Source of the DNA: JAGSOU01 sp049974865 | GTDB taxonomy: Bacteria > Pseudomonadota > Alphaproteobacteria > Rhodobacterales > Rhodobacteraceae | Direction of reading: 5' to 3' | Assembly: GCA_049974865.1 (NCBI GenBank) | Contig: JBNGCX010000025.1 | Coordinates: 1-51,041, forward strand | Length of the DNA stretch: 51,041 bases | In this document: piece by piece, positions 1-8,772 of the stretch | Layout of the letters: each line of letters begins with the position of its first letter | How positions within the stretch are numbered: position 1 is the stretch's first letter | The notes under the pieces: generated by a model | What the model saw: only the letters and a program-made list of their open reading frames with translations | Database searches by the model: none | Told to the model about the DNA's origin: nothing | Made by a program: the position numbers and the translations under genes

Positions 1-539
1 CCGACGGCACTCAGCCCTGGGCTGGAAAAGCCCCTTGGCCTTCGAGACGCAAGCCGCGTAAATGAGAACCTGGAGCGGCACTAAAGCGTGACAGGTCCAG
101 TCAGAGATGCGCCCTACCGGGTGCCGCTGATGATGATCACGACGGGCATCCGCCCCGAGGAAACGCGCACAGCCGCTCTCACCCTTCCGGCGGCTTCGAT
201 CCCGCCGATTTCCATGTTGCGCCGGGCGGCGCTCTCGGGGCGCCCTGCCAGGGTCGGAGACAAAATTTTCCCCCAGGCCGAACGGACCAATCTTGTCAGT
301 GAGGATCTCCGCCACACGCAAACGTAAGCACGTGGATCGTGAAACGCCGGTCACAACACGGCGGCGCCGCGCCGAAAATTGAAAACCCGCAAGCGGGATG
401 AAACCACGGTGCATTGCCCCGACCGCTCACAAGACAGCCAGAATGATCGGCGTGAAAAAACCTCACCCCCTTTCGAGCATTGGTCATTCGACCCGAACCT
501 TGGCTTGCGGGAGACTGCGGCCCGGAGAACGCGATAATC
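1..539. other. No recognisable gene
   Basis: I find no reading frame here with a recognisable family or a convincing ribosome binding site. The short open frames on both strands are rich in Arg, Pro and Ser, as expected of non-coding frames in GC-rich DNA. The stretch probably holds the upstream region of the hydrolase that starts at 540 and perhaps degraded sequence. Confidence 0.5.
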
Positions 540-1691
540 ATGCAGCCGAAAAAGATCGGACAGGACCGGGCACCGAGCGCCCCAACGCGCCACCTGGCGG
601 CAAGCCGGGCCAAAGTCCCGTTCCAAACGCCCGCGGCGGATGGTTTTGCCATTGGCGGGCTGCTCTGGGACCATGGCGGTGGACCGGGTGCCAATCCGAT
701 CGTGGTGATCGCACCCGCGACCTCCGTGCGCTGCGATTATTATGCTCGCTTTGCCGATTTCCTTTTCGAGTCCGGTTTCGACGTCGTCACGTTCGACTAT
801 CGCGGCATCGGGCGATCACGGCCGCCATCGCTGCGCGGGTTCCGCGCCGACTGGGCGGATTGGGGAGAGTCGGACCTCGAAGCGGTGTTGAATTACACTG
901 GTGAACGGCCGGTCATGCTGGTCGCCCACTCGATCGGCGCCTTCCTGGCAGGCCTGGCTCCCTCGAATACGCGCTTTCAGCGTCTGCTTTTCGTCGGCGG
1001 GCAATATGCCTATTGGCGGGACTATGCGCCTGCCGAGCGCTGGAAGATGTACCTAAAGTGGCATGTCGCGATGCCGCTCGCGACAAGGGTATTCGGCTAT
1101 TTTCCCGGGGCGCGCCTGGGATGGATCGAAGATACGCCGGCCGGGGTGGTGCGCGACTGGACGCGAATGACGGACGCGTTCGAGAAAACGCTGAGAAGCG
1201 AAACCTTCATCGGCGGGGAACGGGTGTCAGAACTTTTCCTGCGGCGGTTTCGAAACGTGACTGCGCCCATTCTTTCCATCGGGCTGGAGGACGATGCCTT
1301 TGGCACGCCGCCGGCTCTGGAGCGCCTGCTTGCGTATTTCGGCGCAAGCCAAAGAACGCATTGGCGCATCGCCCCGCGTGATCTGGGCGCCGGCTCAATC
1401 GGACATTTCGCCTTTTTCCACAGCTGCTTCCGCGACAGTCTTTGGCCGCTGGCGCTGGACTGGCTGCGAGAGGCAGAGATCGCCCCATCCGCACCCGGCC
1501 GGTTGTTCAGCAACGTGGCGCCGCGCGGGGGCCCAAATGAAAGTCAGAGCAGTGTCCGTGGGCGCGATCCCGCACGAGGCTTGGATTCCCGGCGCAGGGA
1601 TCCCGCAACATCAAAGGCCTGCGGGGGTCCTGGCGCCGCTCTGGACGGGTTTTGGGTGTCCCCTGGCCGGCCCAAAACCCCCGATGCATGA
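540..1691 (+). CDS. Alpha/beta hydrolase
   Basis: This is a serine hydrolase of the alpha/beta fold, of the COG4757-like type; the substrate is unknown. In the sequence, a strand reading PIVVIAPATSV is followed by DVVTFDYRGIGRS and then the nucleophile elbow AHSIGAF, with Ser as the likely nucleophile. A late GLEDDAFGTP segment could carry the acidic residue, and GSIGHFAFF the catalytic His. I chose the ATG at 540, with GGAGA about 11 nt upstream, over an in-frame TTG at 480. The fold appears complete by about residue 325. The last roughly 55 residues are Arg/Gly/Pro-rich and look like read-through into non-coding sequence, so the true 3' end may have been altered by a frameshift. It stands alone ahead of the tautomerase gene. 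Confidence 0.75.
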   Translation: MQPKKIGQDRAPSAPTRHLAASRAKVPFQTPAADGFAIGGLLWDHGGGPGANPIVVIAPATSVRCDYYARFADFLFESGFDVVTFDYRGIGRSRPPSLRGFRADWADWGESDLEAVLNYTGERPVMLVAHSIGAFLAGLAPSNTRFQRLLFVGGQYAYWRDYAPAERWKMYLKWHVAMPLATRVFGYFPGARLGWIEDTPAGVVRDWTRMTDAFEKTLRSETFIGGERVSELFLRRFRNVTAPILSIGLEDDAFGTPPALERLLAYFGASQRTHWRIAPRDLGAGSIGHFAFFHSCFRDSLWPLALDWLREAEIAPSAPGRLFSNVAPRGGPNESQSSVRGRDPARGLDSRRRDPATSKACGGPGAALDGFWVSPGRPKTPDA

Positions 1692-1824
1692 GCTATCCCA
1701 TCCGAGCCGCAGCGGTGGGCATAGTCGCACCCGGCAGGGGCTTTTTCGCGCCATGCCAGCCGCGCGGCGGCGCGAGGCATTTTCCTCATCGCCAGAAATA
1801 TGCTCCCAACGGAAAGGATTTGCG

Positions 1825-2202
1825 ATGCCGATCTGTCACGCTTCCATGCGTTCAAGAAAACCGGACGCCTACCGGCAAGCGATTTTTGACAGCCTGTACC
1901 GGGCTTTGCGCAAAACGTTGCAGGTGCCGGAAGGCGATCCGTTCATGACAATTACGGAGCACGAAGCCGCAAACTTCCGCTACGGCGCGGCCTTTGGCAT
2001 CAAACGCAGCGACGGTCTGCTCTACATACAAATCACCGTTTTCGACACGAGGCCGGCAGAGCAGAAAACGGCTCTTTACCTGCGTCTCAAGGAGATCTTG
2101 GGCGAACGCCCCGGCATCCGGCCGGCGGACATATTCGTGAACGTTTTCGACTCCCCGAAAGAAAACTGGTCCGTCGGCCACGGCCTCGCGCAATTCGTCT
2201 GA
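1825..2202 (+). CDS. Tautomerase family protein (Tautomerase_2 type)
   Basis: This is a small 125-residue member of the 4-oxalocrotonate tautomerase superfamily. These enzymes use an N-terminal proline as general base to interconvert keto and enol acids, and Pro2 directly follows the initiator Met here (MPICHAS). Further family marks are the central FMTITEH stretch, the LYIQITVFDTR strand and the C-terminal ENWSVGHG signature, close to the WSfGnG pattern of this subfamily. The start is fixed by Pro2 and by GGAAAGGA 7-14 nt upstream. A longer open frame begins at 1294 but its upstream part has no coding character. The physiological substrate cannot be told from context. Confidence 0.85.
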   Translation: MPICHASMRSRKPDAYRQAIFDSLYRALRKTLQVPEGDPFMTITEHEAANFRYGAAFGIKRSDGLLYIQITVFDTRPAEQKTALYLRLKEILGERPGIRPADIFVNVFDSPKENWSVGHGLAQFV

Positions 2203-2337
2203 AGCGGGGCTCACGCCTGGCGAACCATTCGCGCGACGGGGCATAGGTTATGCCTGTTTTCTGAAGTGAGCGAAATGGATTTCTTTATGGGAGCGGCGCG
2301 ACCGGTGTTCCGCCGAGATTTCGAAAGGAGGATGAAG

Positions 2338-3114
2338 ATGGACAAGGATTTGGTAGCCGTCCGGCTTCATGACGACGGTGTGGCGGAGGTGGCGATTAAT
2401 GCGCCGCGTTCGCTCAACGCATTGTCGCCGGAGTTGATCGATGCGATGGCCGATACAGTCCATCGGCTCGACCGTGATGACGCCGCGCGCGTGCTTCTGC
2501 TTACGGGCACCGGGCGGCATTTTTGCGCCGGTGCCGATATCGAAGCCATGTTGGACATGCCCGTTTCCGAAGCGGTGCGCACCGCCTTCACCGGCTGTTG
2601 TCATGACCTGGCAAAGGTCTCCAAGCCAGTCGTCGCGGCGGTGAACGGATATGCGCTCGGCGGCGGCTGTGAACTCGTCGAAATGTGTGACATCGTCATC
2701 GCGGCCGATAATGCCGTGTTCGGTCACCCGGAAGTGAAACTGGGCACCATGCCCGGGGCCGGCGGAAGTCAGCGGCTTCCACGCGCTCTGGGCAAGCACA
2801 AGGCGCTCGACCTGCTGATGACCGGAAGGACCATGGACGCGACCGAGGCTGAACGGGCCGGACTCGTGTCGCGGATCGTCCCGGCAGAGGATCTGCTTAC
2901 GGAGGCCCGCGCCGTCGCCGCCGAACTGGCCGCGCTTTCGCAACCGGTTCTCAAGATGATCAAGGCATCGGTGACCTCGACGGACGAAACCCCGCTGGAA
3001 AGCGGTCTCGCCCTGGAACGGGGGCTGTTTCACCGATCTCTGGCCTTCGTGGATTCGCGCGAGGGGATGGAGGCGTTCAAGGAGAAACGCGACCCGGTGT
3101 TCAAGGACCGCTGA
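2338..3114 (+). CDS. Enoyl-CoA hydratase/isomerase family protein
   Basis: This crotonase-fold enzyme probably hydrates trans-2-enoyl-CoA during fatty acid or aromatic acid breakdown. At 258 residues it has the usual length. The oxyanion-hole segment HFCAGADIE is present, and both catalytic glutamates can be placed, one in GGGCELVEMCD and one in HPEVKLGTMPGAGG. The start at 2338 is preceded by AAAGGAGG with 6 nt spacing, which is preferred over the upstream in-frame ATG at 2266. It converges on bioY. Without neighbouring pathway genes the chain-length preference is unknown; a PaaF/PaaG-like role is only one possibility. Confidence 0.9.
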   Translation: MDKDLVAVRLHDDGVAEVAINAPRSLNALSPELIDAMADTVHRLDRDDAARVLLLTGTGRHFCAGADIEAMLDMPVSEAVRTAFTGCCHDLAKVSKPVVAAVNGYALGGGCELVEMCDIVIAADNAVFGHPEVKLGTMPGAGGSQRLPRALGKHKALDLLMTGRTMDATEAERAGLVSRIVPAEDLLTEARAVAAELAALSQPVLKMIKASVTSTDETPLESGLALERGLFHRSLAFVDSREGMEAFKEKRDPVFKDR

Positions 3115-3180
3115 CCACAGCGGGCTCGCCGCCCCGGCTCGGCCAAAGCGGCCGGCGCAGCGTTGCGCGGCGGCGCGGTC

Positions 3181-3789
3181 TCAGTGTTTGTGGCCCAAAA
3201 TCGTCCAGGCCGCCGGCAGCCCCACAGACGCCAAGACGGTCTTCACGACAGCACCGAACATGAACGGATATAAGCCGGACGCGAGCGCGCGGTCGAATGC
3301 GCCACTGGCGTTCATCGACGACGAGGTGGTCAACACGACGGTCAACCATCCCACCCCGAGGGAAAAGATGGTGGCTGTTCCCATGGCATTGGCCAAGAAA
3401 GCCGTGAGGAAAGTCCGCCCCCATCCCCGCTCGGCCAACCATCCGACGGACACGGCAGCCACCAGGAAGCCAAGAAGATAGCCGCCGGTTGGCCCCAGCA
3501 GGTAGGCAGGCCCGCCGCCCGTGGCAAAAACCGGGAGTCCAACCGCGCCCTCCAACAGATAGACGGAAAGCGCCGCACCGGCCCGGCGCCAGCCCAAGGT
3601 CATACCGATGACAAGGGCCGCGAATGTCTGCATCGTCATTGGCACCGGGTACATCGGCACGTTGACCTTTGCAGACAGGGCCATCAGCGCCGCACCGGCC
3701 AGAACGAGGGTGGCCTCCCGCAACGCGCGATATTTGCCCCCGGGCCGCCAAACAACATCTGCCAGGGTGAGTGTGTGAATGTCGGTCAT
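3181..3789 (-). CDS. bioY: Biotin transporter BioY (ECF S-component)
   Basis: This integral membrane protein of 202 residues binds biotin and works alone or with the ECF energising module BioMN. It has about six hydrophobic segments. The BioY hallmarks are NVPMYPVPMTMQTFAAL near the N-terminus and the glycine-rich GPTGGYLLGF motif in the middle. The start is ATG at 3789, with AGAGGAGA about 9 nt upstream. No bioM or bioN is adjacent, so it either acts alone or borrows a module encoded elsewhere. I saw no BioR-type operator upstream. It lies downstream of the aminotransferase on the same strand, separated by 110 bp containing a hairpin and a G10 tract. Confidence 0.93.
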   Translation of the reverse strand: MTDIHTLTLADVVWRPGGKYRALREATLVLAGAALMALSAKVNVPMYPVPMTMQTFAALVIGMTLGWRRAGAALSVYLLEGAVGLPVFATGGGPAYLLGPTGGYLLGFLVAAVSVGWLAERGWGRTFLTAFLANAMGTATIFSLGVGWLTVVLTTSSSMNASGAFDRALASGLYPFMFGAVVKTVLASVGLPAAWTILGHKH

Positions 3790-3830
3790 GGTTTCCGGTC
3801 TCCTCTCGTCACCGTTCGCGACCGCGAGCC

Positions 3831-3840
3831 GGGGGGGGGG
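3831..3840. repeat. G10 homopolymer
   Basis: Ten consecutive G residues lie in the gap between the aminotransferase and bioY, about 40 bp upstream of the bioY start. Runs of this length are prone to slippage and to sequencing error. Confidence 0.9.
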
Positions 3841-3851
3841 CTGCCGCCCTC

Positions 3852-3881
3852 TCGAAAACGCCTCTCGTCTCGCGTTTTCGA
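3852..3881 (-). terminator. Hairpin downstream of the aminotransferase
   Basis: Arms TCGAAAACGC and GCGTTTTCGA pair perfectly over 10 bp around a 10-nt loop, beginning 19 nt past the aminotransferase stop. There is no clear U-tract, so it may be a Rho-assisted terminator or an mRNA-stabilising structure before bioY. Confidence 0.45.
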
Positions 3882-3899
3882 CACCGGGTCGCGACAGGG

Positions 3900-5135
3900 T
3901 TACCGCTCTGCCCGGTTCAGATGCTCTTGCGCGATCAGCGCCGAGAGCCGTCTCACGCCGTCCTCTATGATTTCCGGCGCGTAGCCGACGAAGGAAAGCC
4001 GCATCGTGTTCTGCCCGCCGCCATTTGCGTGAAACGCATGTCCCGGCACGAAAGCCAGCTTTTCCCGGTGCAGGGCCGTGTCCAGCAGCTTGCGCGCATC
4101 CATGCCCGCGGGAAGCGTGATCCAGACGAACATCCCGCCGCCCGGCGCTGTAAACCGTGCGCAATTCGGGAGGTGGCGCGTCAGGACCTCGACCATCGCA
4201 TCCCGGCGCGCACGATAGGTTCGCCGCAGCAAGCCCTCATGGTCTTTCAGAACCTCCTTGGCCAAACCCCACGCCATGGCCTGGTTGAAAGTGGAACTGT
4301 GCAGATCCTGTGCCTGTTTCAGTTGAACTACCTTCTGCAGCAATGCGTTCGGCGAGATGCTCCACCCGACGCGCAGCGCGGGCATGAGGGTCTTGGAGAA
4401 TGTCCCGATCTGGATGACCCGTCCCGCGTCGCGCCACTGGCCGGGACGCAGAAATTGCCCCTCCACCTCGAGAAGCGACGGTGGCGGCGGCGTGTCGTAG
4501 TAGAGCGCGCGATAGGCCGTATCCTCAATAACCGGAACCCGATGCACATGCGCAAGTTCCACGATCTGCCTGCGCCGATCTTCCGGTATCGTCACGCCGC
4601 CCGGATTCTGGAAATCGGGCATCGTATAGAGGAACTTGACGCCCTTTCGAAACGCCTTCTCAAGCGCGTCGACGCAAAGCCCCTGCGCGTCGGTGTCGAC
4701 GGTTACGAAACGCGCCCGCTTGCCCCTGAAGACTTGAAGCGCGCCCAGATAGGTCGGATCGGCCACCGCGACGGCGTCGCCGGGATCGATCAGCGCCTCG
4801 GCCAAAAGCGACAGGGACTGCTGCGCCCCGTTGGTGACCAGTACGTTGTCACGCCGCACCCCCAGCCGTGAAGTCGAAACAGCCTCGGCAATCCAGTCGC
4901 GAAGGGGCGCATACCCTTCGGATTGCGAATATTGCATGATCTCCCGGAAATGCGCGTCCTCGATTTCCGGCCCAGTCAGGAGCGCCTTTGCCGCCTCGAC
5001 AGGGAACAGATCAGGATCCGGAATACCGCCAGCAAAGGACAAAATCTCGGGATCCGACAAAAGCTTCAACAATTCGCGGATTTCCGAAGCCTCGACCGAC
5101 CTCGCTGCAACGGAAAAGCTTTGATCCCAGTTCAT
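3900..5135 (-). CDS. PLP-dependent aminotransferase, class I/II (LysN/MocR-domain type)
   Basis: This is a fold-type I aminotransferase of 411 residues, close to 2-aminoadipate or aromatic/branched-chain transaminases of the family that also forms MocR C-terminal domains. The PLP lysine lies in GTFSKTLMPALRVGW. Other family features are the N-terminal SFAGGIPDPDLFP, the YSQSEGYAPLRDWIA stretch, and MPDFQNPGG, which supplies the Asn that contacts the cofactor. There is no HTH domain at the N-terminus, so it is an enzyme and not a MocR regulator. The ATG at 5135 gives the expected start just before the substrate-loop helix. The true amino donor cannot be assigned from sequence. Confidence 0.88.
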   Translation of the reverse strand: MNWDQSFSVAARSVEASEIRELLKLLSDPEILSFAGGIPDPDLFPVEAAKALLTGPEIEDAHFREIMQYSQSEGYAPLRDWIAEAVSTSRLGVRRDNVLVTNGAQQSLSLLAEALIDPGDAVAVADPTYLGALQVFRGKRARFVTVDTDAQGLCVDALEKAFRKGVKFLYTMPDFQNPGGVTIPEDRRRQIVELAHVHRVPVIEDTAYRALYYDTPPPPSLLEVEGQFLRPGQWRDAGRVIQIGTFSKTLMPALRVGWSISPNALLQKVVQLKQAQDLHSSTFNQAMAWGLAKEVLKDHEGLLRRTYRARRDAMVEVLTRHLPNCARFTAPGGGMFVWITLPAGMDARKLLDTALHREKLAFVPGHAFHANGGGQNTMRLSFVGYAPEIIEDGVRRLSALIAQEHLNRAER

Positions 5136-5426
5136 TTGTCAAATTCTCAGGTCGCAACCGTCTCCCAAAGGACGGCCAGTTGAACAGGTCGCCATCACCC
5201 TTCGATCTCGAATTCGCGTCCAGGCAGCGCGCGAAGGTTGTTGGCGTGATGCGCGGAGACCTTGCGCCCGGCACGCCTCCTTGTCATTCCAGTATTTTTC
5301 ACCCGGCATTGCGGAACATTCACCTCGTCCCGAAGCGAACATCGTTTCGCGTCCAAGACCGTGCACATACCGCCGCAGGTCTGCATCCGGCAAAGGCGCC
5401 TCATGGCGCCGTCCTTCAACGCGTGA

Positions 5427-6056
5427 TCAGGCGCGCCGCAGCAAGAGGGCAAACCCAAAGGCTCCGAAGGTCGCGGCCGACATGGCATCGAAGAACCGCT
5501 TCGACGCGTTGTAGGCCAACTGTACCCGTTTGGTGGCGAACAGAAGTGCATACCCTCCGAAGATGCCCATCCCGAGCGCCCCGCAGCTGAGAACGATCAC
5601 GAACGGAAACCAGCCCGGCGCGTCGTGCGGGACGCCGATCCCGACAACCGCCAGCCAGACGAAAACCGCCTTGGCATTACCGAGATGCAACGCCGCCCCG
5701 CGCCCGAAATCCGCGGCCAAACCCCGGCCGCTCGTTGCCCCGGGACGCGCAAGCCGGTCACCGCGCCAAGCCGCCTGCGCGGCCCGCACCGCGAGATAGA
5801 TCAGGAAAATCCCCCCGGCGACACGCAAGACCTGTGCCAGCCACGCGTAGGCGGAAAGGGCCGCCGCGAAGCCCGCCGTCGCCAGGATCCCCCAGAAGAG
5901 CGACCCGGCGAGAATGCCCGCGGCCACCGCGCCCCCCGCGCGTCGCCCGCGATCGGCCGACGTCGAGGCGATCAAGAGCGTCGACGGCCCGGGAGAACCG
6001 GCACCGATTGCGTACGCCGCCCAAGCCAGCGCCAGATGGTTCAACATGTCGAACAT
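5427..6056 (-). CDS. LysE family exporter (first copy)
   Basis: This is a membrane exporter of the LysE/RhtB superfamily, 209 residues with about six membrane segments, which typically excretes amino acids or their analogues. The conserved GAGSPGPSTLLI motif follows the first helix, matching the family G-x-x-x-P-G-P pattern. The internal HLGNAKAVFVWLAVV stretch corresponds to the NPKA region. The start at 6056 has AAAGGA about 9 nt upstream; a longer frame to 6257 is Arg-rich and not coding-like. The gene stands alone. Confidence 0.85.
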   Translation of the reverse strand: MFDMLNHLALAWAAYAIGAGSPGPSTLLIASTSADRGRRAGGAVAAGILAGSLFWGILATAGFAAALSAYAWLAQVLRVAGGIFLIYLAVRAAQAAWRGDRLARPGATSGRGLAADFGRGAALHLGNAKAVFVWLAVVGIGVPHDAPGWFPFVIVLSCGALGMGIFGGYALLFATKRVQLAYNASKRFFDAMSAATFGAFGFALLLRRA

Positions 6057-6345
6057 GGGGCAGATCCTTTTTCCTTCGCGGCCGCGCATGCCGGGATCTG
6101 GCAACGTGACGCCTTGCCCGCGCGCCGCGCCAAACGGATTCGACGCGCCCGGCGGACCGAGGGTCTGTGCCTCCCCTCGCCCAGTCTTCCGCGACACGGA
6201 CAAGCCTGCCCGCTTCGCTTGTTTTTTCCAACCGCACAGCCCGCCGCGATGCGCCACCAGGCCGCAAATTTTTTCATGATAGGCTGAGCTTTTCTTAATT
6301 CCCGGACCTCCGCGCGGATGCCACTATCCGCTTCGGAGGTCTTAC

Positions 6346-6792
6346 ATGTTCGATCCGATCAAAAGAGCGCGGGAGAGTTTCGCCCGCCAGAATTTCCTTG
6401 GCCTGCTGGGGGCGAAGCTTCAACGCCTTGAGCCCGGCGCCTGTGCGATCACCGCGCCCATCCACCCGGACCTGACGCAACAGCATGGCTTCGCCCATGC
6501 CGGCGTGGTCACGACGCTGGCGGATACCGCGGCCGGTTATGCGGCCTATTCCCTGATGCCGGAAAACGCGTCGGTCCTGACCGTCGAGTTCAAGGTAAAC
6601 CTGATCAACCCCGCCGCGGGCCAGACCCTGCGCGCCGAAGCACGGACGATCAAGCCCGGCCGGACGCTTTCGGTGGTGGAAGCGGACGTCTTCGCCATCA
6701 ACGACGAAAACGAGGCGCTGGCGGCGCGGATGCAGGCAACGATGATGTGCCTGTTGGGTAAAGCGGACGATGACTCGATCACTAGGCGATAA
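6346..6792 (+). CDS. PaaI-type hotdog thioesterase
   Basis: This 148-residue hotdog-fold protein probably hydrolyses acyl-CoA, in the manner of PaaI or YdiI. The motif QQHGFAHAGVVTTLADTAAGYAA is typical of the family: the HGG-like segment places the oxyanion-hole residue and the Asp at the start of the central helix is the usual catalytic acid. EFKVNLINPAAG corresponds to the conserved central strand. GGAGG lies 9 nt upstream of the ATG at 6346. The neighbours do not reveal the substrate. Confidence 0.87.
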   Translation: MFDPIKRARESFARQNFLGLLGAKLQRLEPGACAITAPIHPDLTQQHGFAHAGVVTTLADTAAGYAAYSLMPENASVLTVEFKVNLINPAAGQTLRAEARTIKPGRTLSVVEADVFAINDENEALAARMQATMMCLLGKADDDSITRR

Positions 6793-6939
6793 GCCGCGCG
6801 CCGAGGCATCGAAACCTGCGCGAGGCAACGATTACGCTGACCGGGTTGGCGCCGGGATCGGCACGCAATCGTCCGGGGCCGCGTCCGTGATGTGCACAGA
6901 CCGCCTCTTTTCCCAGAGTTCCCGGGCAACCCCAAGTCT

Positions 6940-7677
6940 TCAGATCTCCACGACCATTCCGTCCTCGGCGCATTCGTAGTCCAGTTGATCGATCCTGTTC
7001 AGCATGTCCTCGTTCATATGGGTCAAAATCAAACGGCCCGGTGCCAGCCGCGGAAGCTTTTCTTCGAGCGTTTTCAGATCCAGATGAAGGGGCACCTTCT
7101 TTTCATGGAAGTAAGCCTCTGAGATCAACAAATCGGCCCCCTTGCAAAGCCCGACCAGGCTGTCGACCCACTCGGTATCCCCGGTATACGCGATGGACTT
7201 TCCGCCAACCGAGAAGCGATAGGCGAGGAACGGCCCTTCGACCGGCCCGTGCCGCACCCGCGCGGCGAGAACGTCCACCCCGTTGATCGTCACACGCCGG
7301 TCCGGCGTGATCTCGACGAGGGTCACCTCGAACTTTCTGCGGGCCGCAGCTGACCCGGGAAAGGCCGTTTCCAAAACGCGTTCGTACCACCTTTCCAGCC
7401 CCTCGGGCCCCACGATAGTCAAGGGTGTTTCGCGTCCCGCCAAGAGCTGCGCGTCGAGAATGAAAAACGGAATTCCGCCGAAGTGATCCGCATGAAAATG
7501 CGTCACGAAGATCGTGTCGATGGAATTCCGATCCACACCGAACCGCTTCATCGCAATCAGGGACGACGCCCCGCAATCGATCAGGAAGCACGTGTCCGGT
7601 GCCGCCAGGTGAAAGCAGGTATTGAAGCGTCCACCACTTCCGAATGCGTCGCCGCAGCCCAGAAATGTCAGTTCCAT
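6940..7677 (-). CDS. MBL-fold metallo-hydrolase (RNase Z/ElaC-like)
   Basis: This 245-residue metallo-beta-lactamase-fold hydrolase is organised like the small RNase Z-related proteins. The metal-binding motif THFHADHFGG is at residues 59-68. Downstream ligands can be placed in VRHGPVEGP, in YTGDTEW (Asp) and in LILTHMNED (His). The N-terminal LTFLGCGDAFGSGGRFNTC is typical of the ElaC-like branch. It lacks the long exosite arm of true tRNase Z, so an uncharacterised hydrolase is more likely than tRNA processing. The ATG at 7677 sits at the start of the first strand, as expected. Confidence 0.87.
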   Translation of the reverse strand: MELTFLGCGDAFGSGGRFNTCFHLAAPDTCFLIDCGASSLIAMKRFGVDRNSIDTIFVTHFHADHFGGIPFFILDAQLLAGRETPLTIVGPEGLERWYERVLETAFPGSAAARRKFEVTLVEITPDRRVTINGVDVLAARVRHGPVEGPFLAYRFSVGGKSIAYTGDTEWVDSLVGLCKGADLLISEAYFHEKKVPLHLDLKTLEEKLPRLAPGRLILTHMNEDMLNRIDQLDYECAEDGMVVEI

Positions 7678-8152
7678 TCAGCTCCTCCACACTACATTTC
7701 TTCCGAGGGAATGCGCCGGGATCGAGAGCAAATCCGATTCCGGCGCAAGCACCGGGTCGGGGTCGCACCGCAACCCGCATCAGGTCGGGCAAACGTCACG
7801 CCCACGGAGCCGACAGAGGCTCTGCACGCCGGCCACGGCGCCTTCTCTCCGCTTCGCATACTGGCAGGCCCGTATGGGAAGACGAACCGAAAATGTTTCG
7901 CGAGAACATGAGCAAAATGCCCGCGGTATGCTTGGAACGCAGTCACGACACCATCATGCCAAGGCAGCGTTGCACATGGACCGGATCCTTGCTCCGAGAG
8001 GGCCATAGAAACCGGGCCATGCAGTATGCCCATGGCCGAGGCGAAACTCGGTGACCCGTGGGACGATGAACCATATGGATCAAAAGGAACGCAGCCTTTT
8101 TTGCCTTGGCCCGCGCCCTTGTTCCGTCCACGAGACGCAGAGCTTCCAGCGT
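7678..8152. other. No recognisable gene
   Basis: This 475-bp gap lies between the MBL hydrolase start and the 3' end of the flavodoxin-like gene. Frames are open on both strands, but their composition is unlike the flanking genes and no motif is visible. It must hold the promoter of the leftward MBL gene. I see no convincing hairpin. Confidence 0.45.
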
Positions 8153-8716
8153 TCATCCATGATCGACGGCGCGATCATAATCTGCGAACCGTGGATGGGC
8201 GGCCGCGTTCCCATCGGCATAGACGGCGCACCATTCCGCCAAGCGTCGCCCGAGACGATTGCACATTTCGCGTTCTGCCTCGGTTCGCGGTTCGCCAGCG
8301 CATATCGCGCCGTAGTGCGGCGCCATTTTCGGCGCGACGTAGTCGGTCACGCCGAATACGAGAAGGCCGAAATTCATCAGCAGCGTGGCCAGTGCCTGGC
8401 AGGTGTGCTCCCCGCCCCCGCCCCAAGATCCGGAGGACGAGAACGCGCAGCCGATTTTGCCATCCAGTTCGCCCCAAATGTCAAAACTCCTCTCATCCCA
8501 CCATTGTTTCATCCGCCAGGAGATGCCGCCCAGATTGGTCGGCGAGCCGAGGGCTATACCGTCCGCCCAGCGCAGGTCGTCGCTGCCGGCCGCGTCCACC
8601 CCGAGGCACCGCACGGCCACGCCCTCGACCATCGCCGCCCCGTCCGCGACGCAGTGTGCCATCGCTTCGGTATATCCGCGATTGTTGCTTTCGTAGAAAA
8701 TCAGCACGTTCGCCAT
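8153..8716 (-). CDS. Flavodoxin family protein (WrbA/NAD(P)H quinone reductase-like)
   Basis: This FMN-binding flavodoxin-fold protein has 187 residues. The phosphate-binding loop lies in FYESNNRGYTEAMA (classical T/S-x-T-G-x-T position). The aromatic/glycine loop GSPTNLGGISWRMKQWW and the SGSWGGGGEHTC segment are where WrbA-type proteins stack the isoalloxazine. It probably carries two-electron reduction of a quinone or similar acceptor. The ATG at 8716 sits directly before the first strand VLIFYES. It is followed on the same strand by nothing obvious and preceded by the M55 peptidase, 56 bp away. Confidence 0.85.
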   Translation of the reverse strand: MANVLIFYESNNRGYTEAMAHCVADGAAMVEGVAVRCLGVDAAGSDDLRWADGIALGSPTNLGGISWRMKQWWDERSFDIWGELDGKIGCAFSSSGSWGGGGEHTCQALATLLMNFGLLVFGVTDYVAPKMAPHYGAICAGEPRTEAEREMCNRLGRRLAEWCAVYADGNAAAHPRFADYDRAVDHG

Positions 8717-8772
8717 ATCAATCGCCTTCTCAAGTTTCGTCCGGCAGCCCTGCTAACGGATCCGCCCATCGC

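Noticed and set aside
1294..1824. N-terminal extension of the tautomerase
   Set aside because: Pro2 of the tautomerase must directly follow the initiator Met, and the upstream frame is not coding-like.
3790..3899. BioR operator upstream of bioY
   Set aside because: No TTAT-x-x-ATAA-type motif could be found in the leader.
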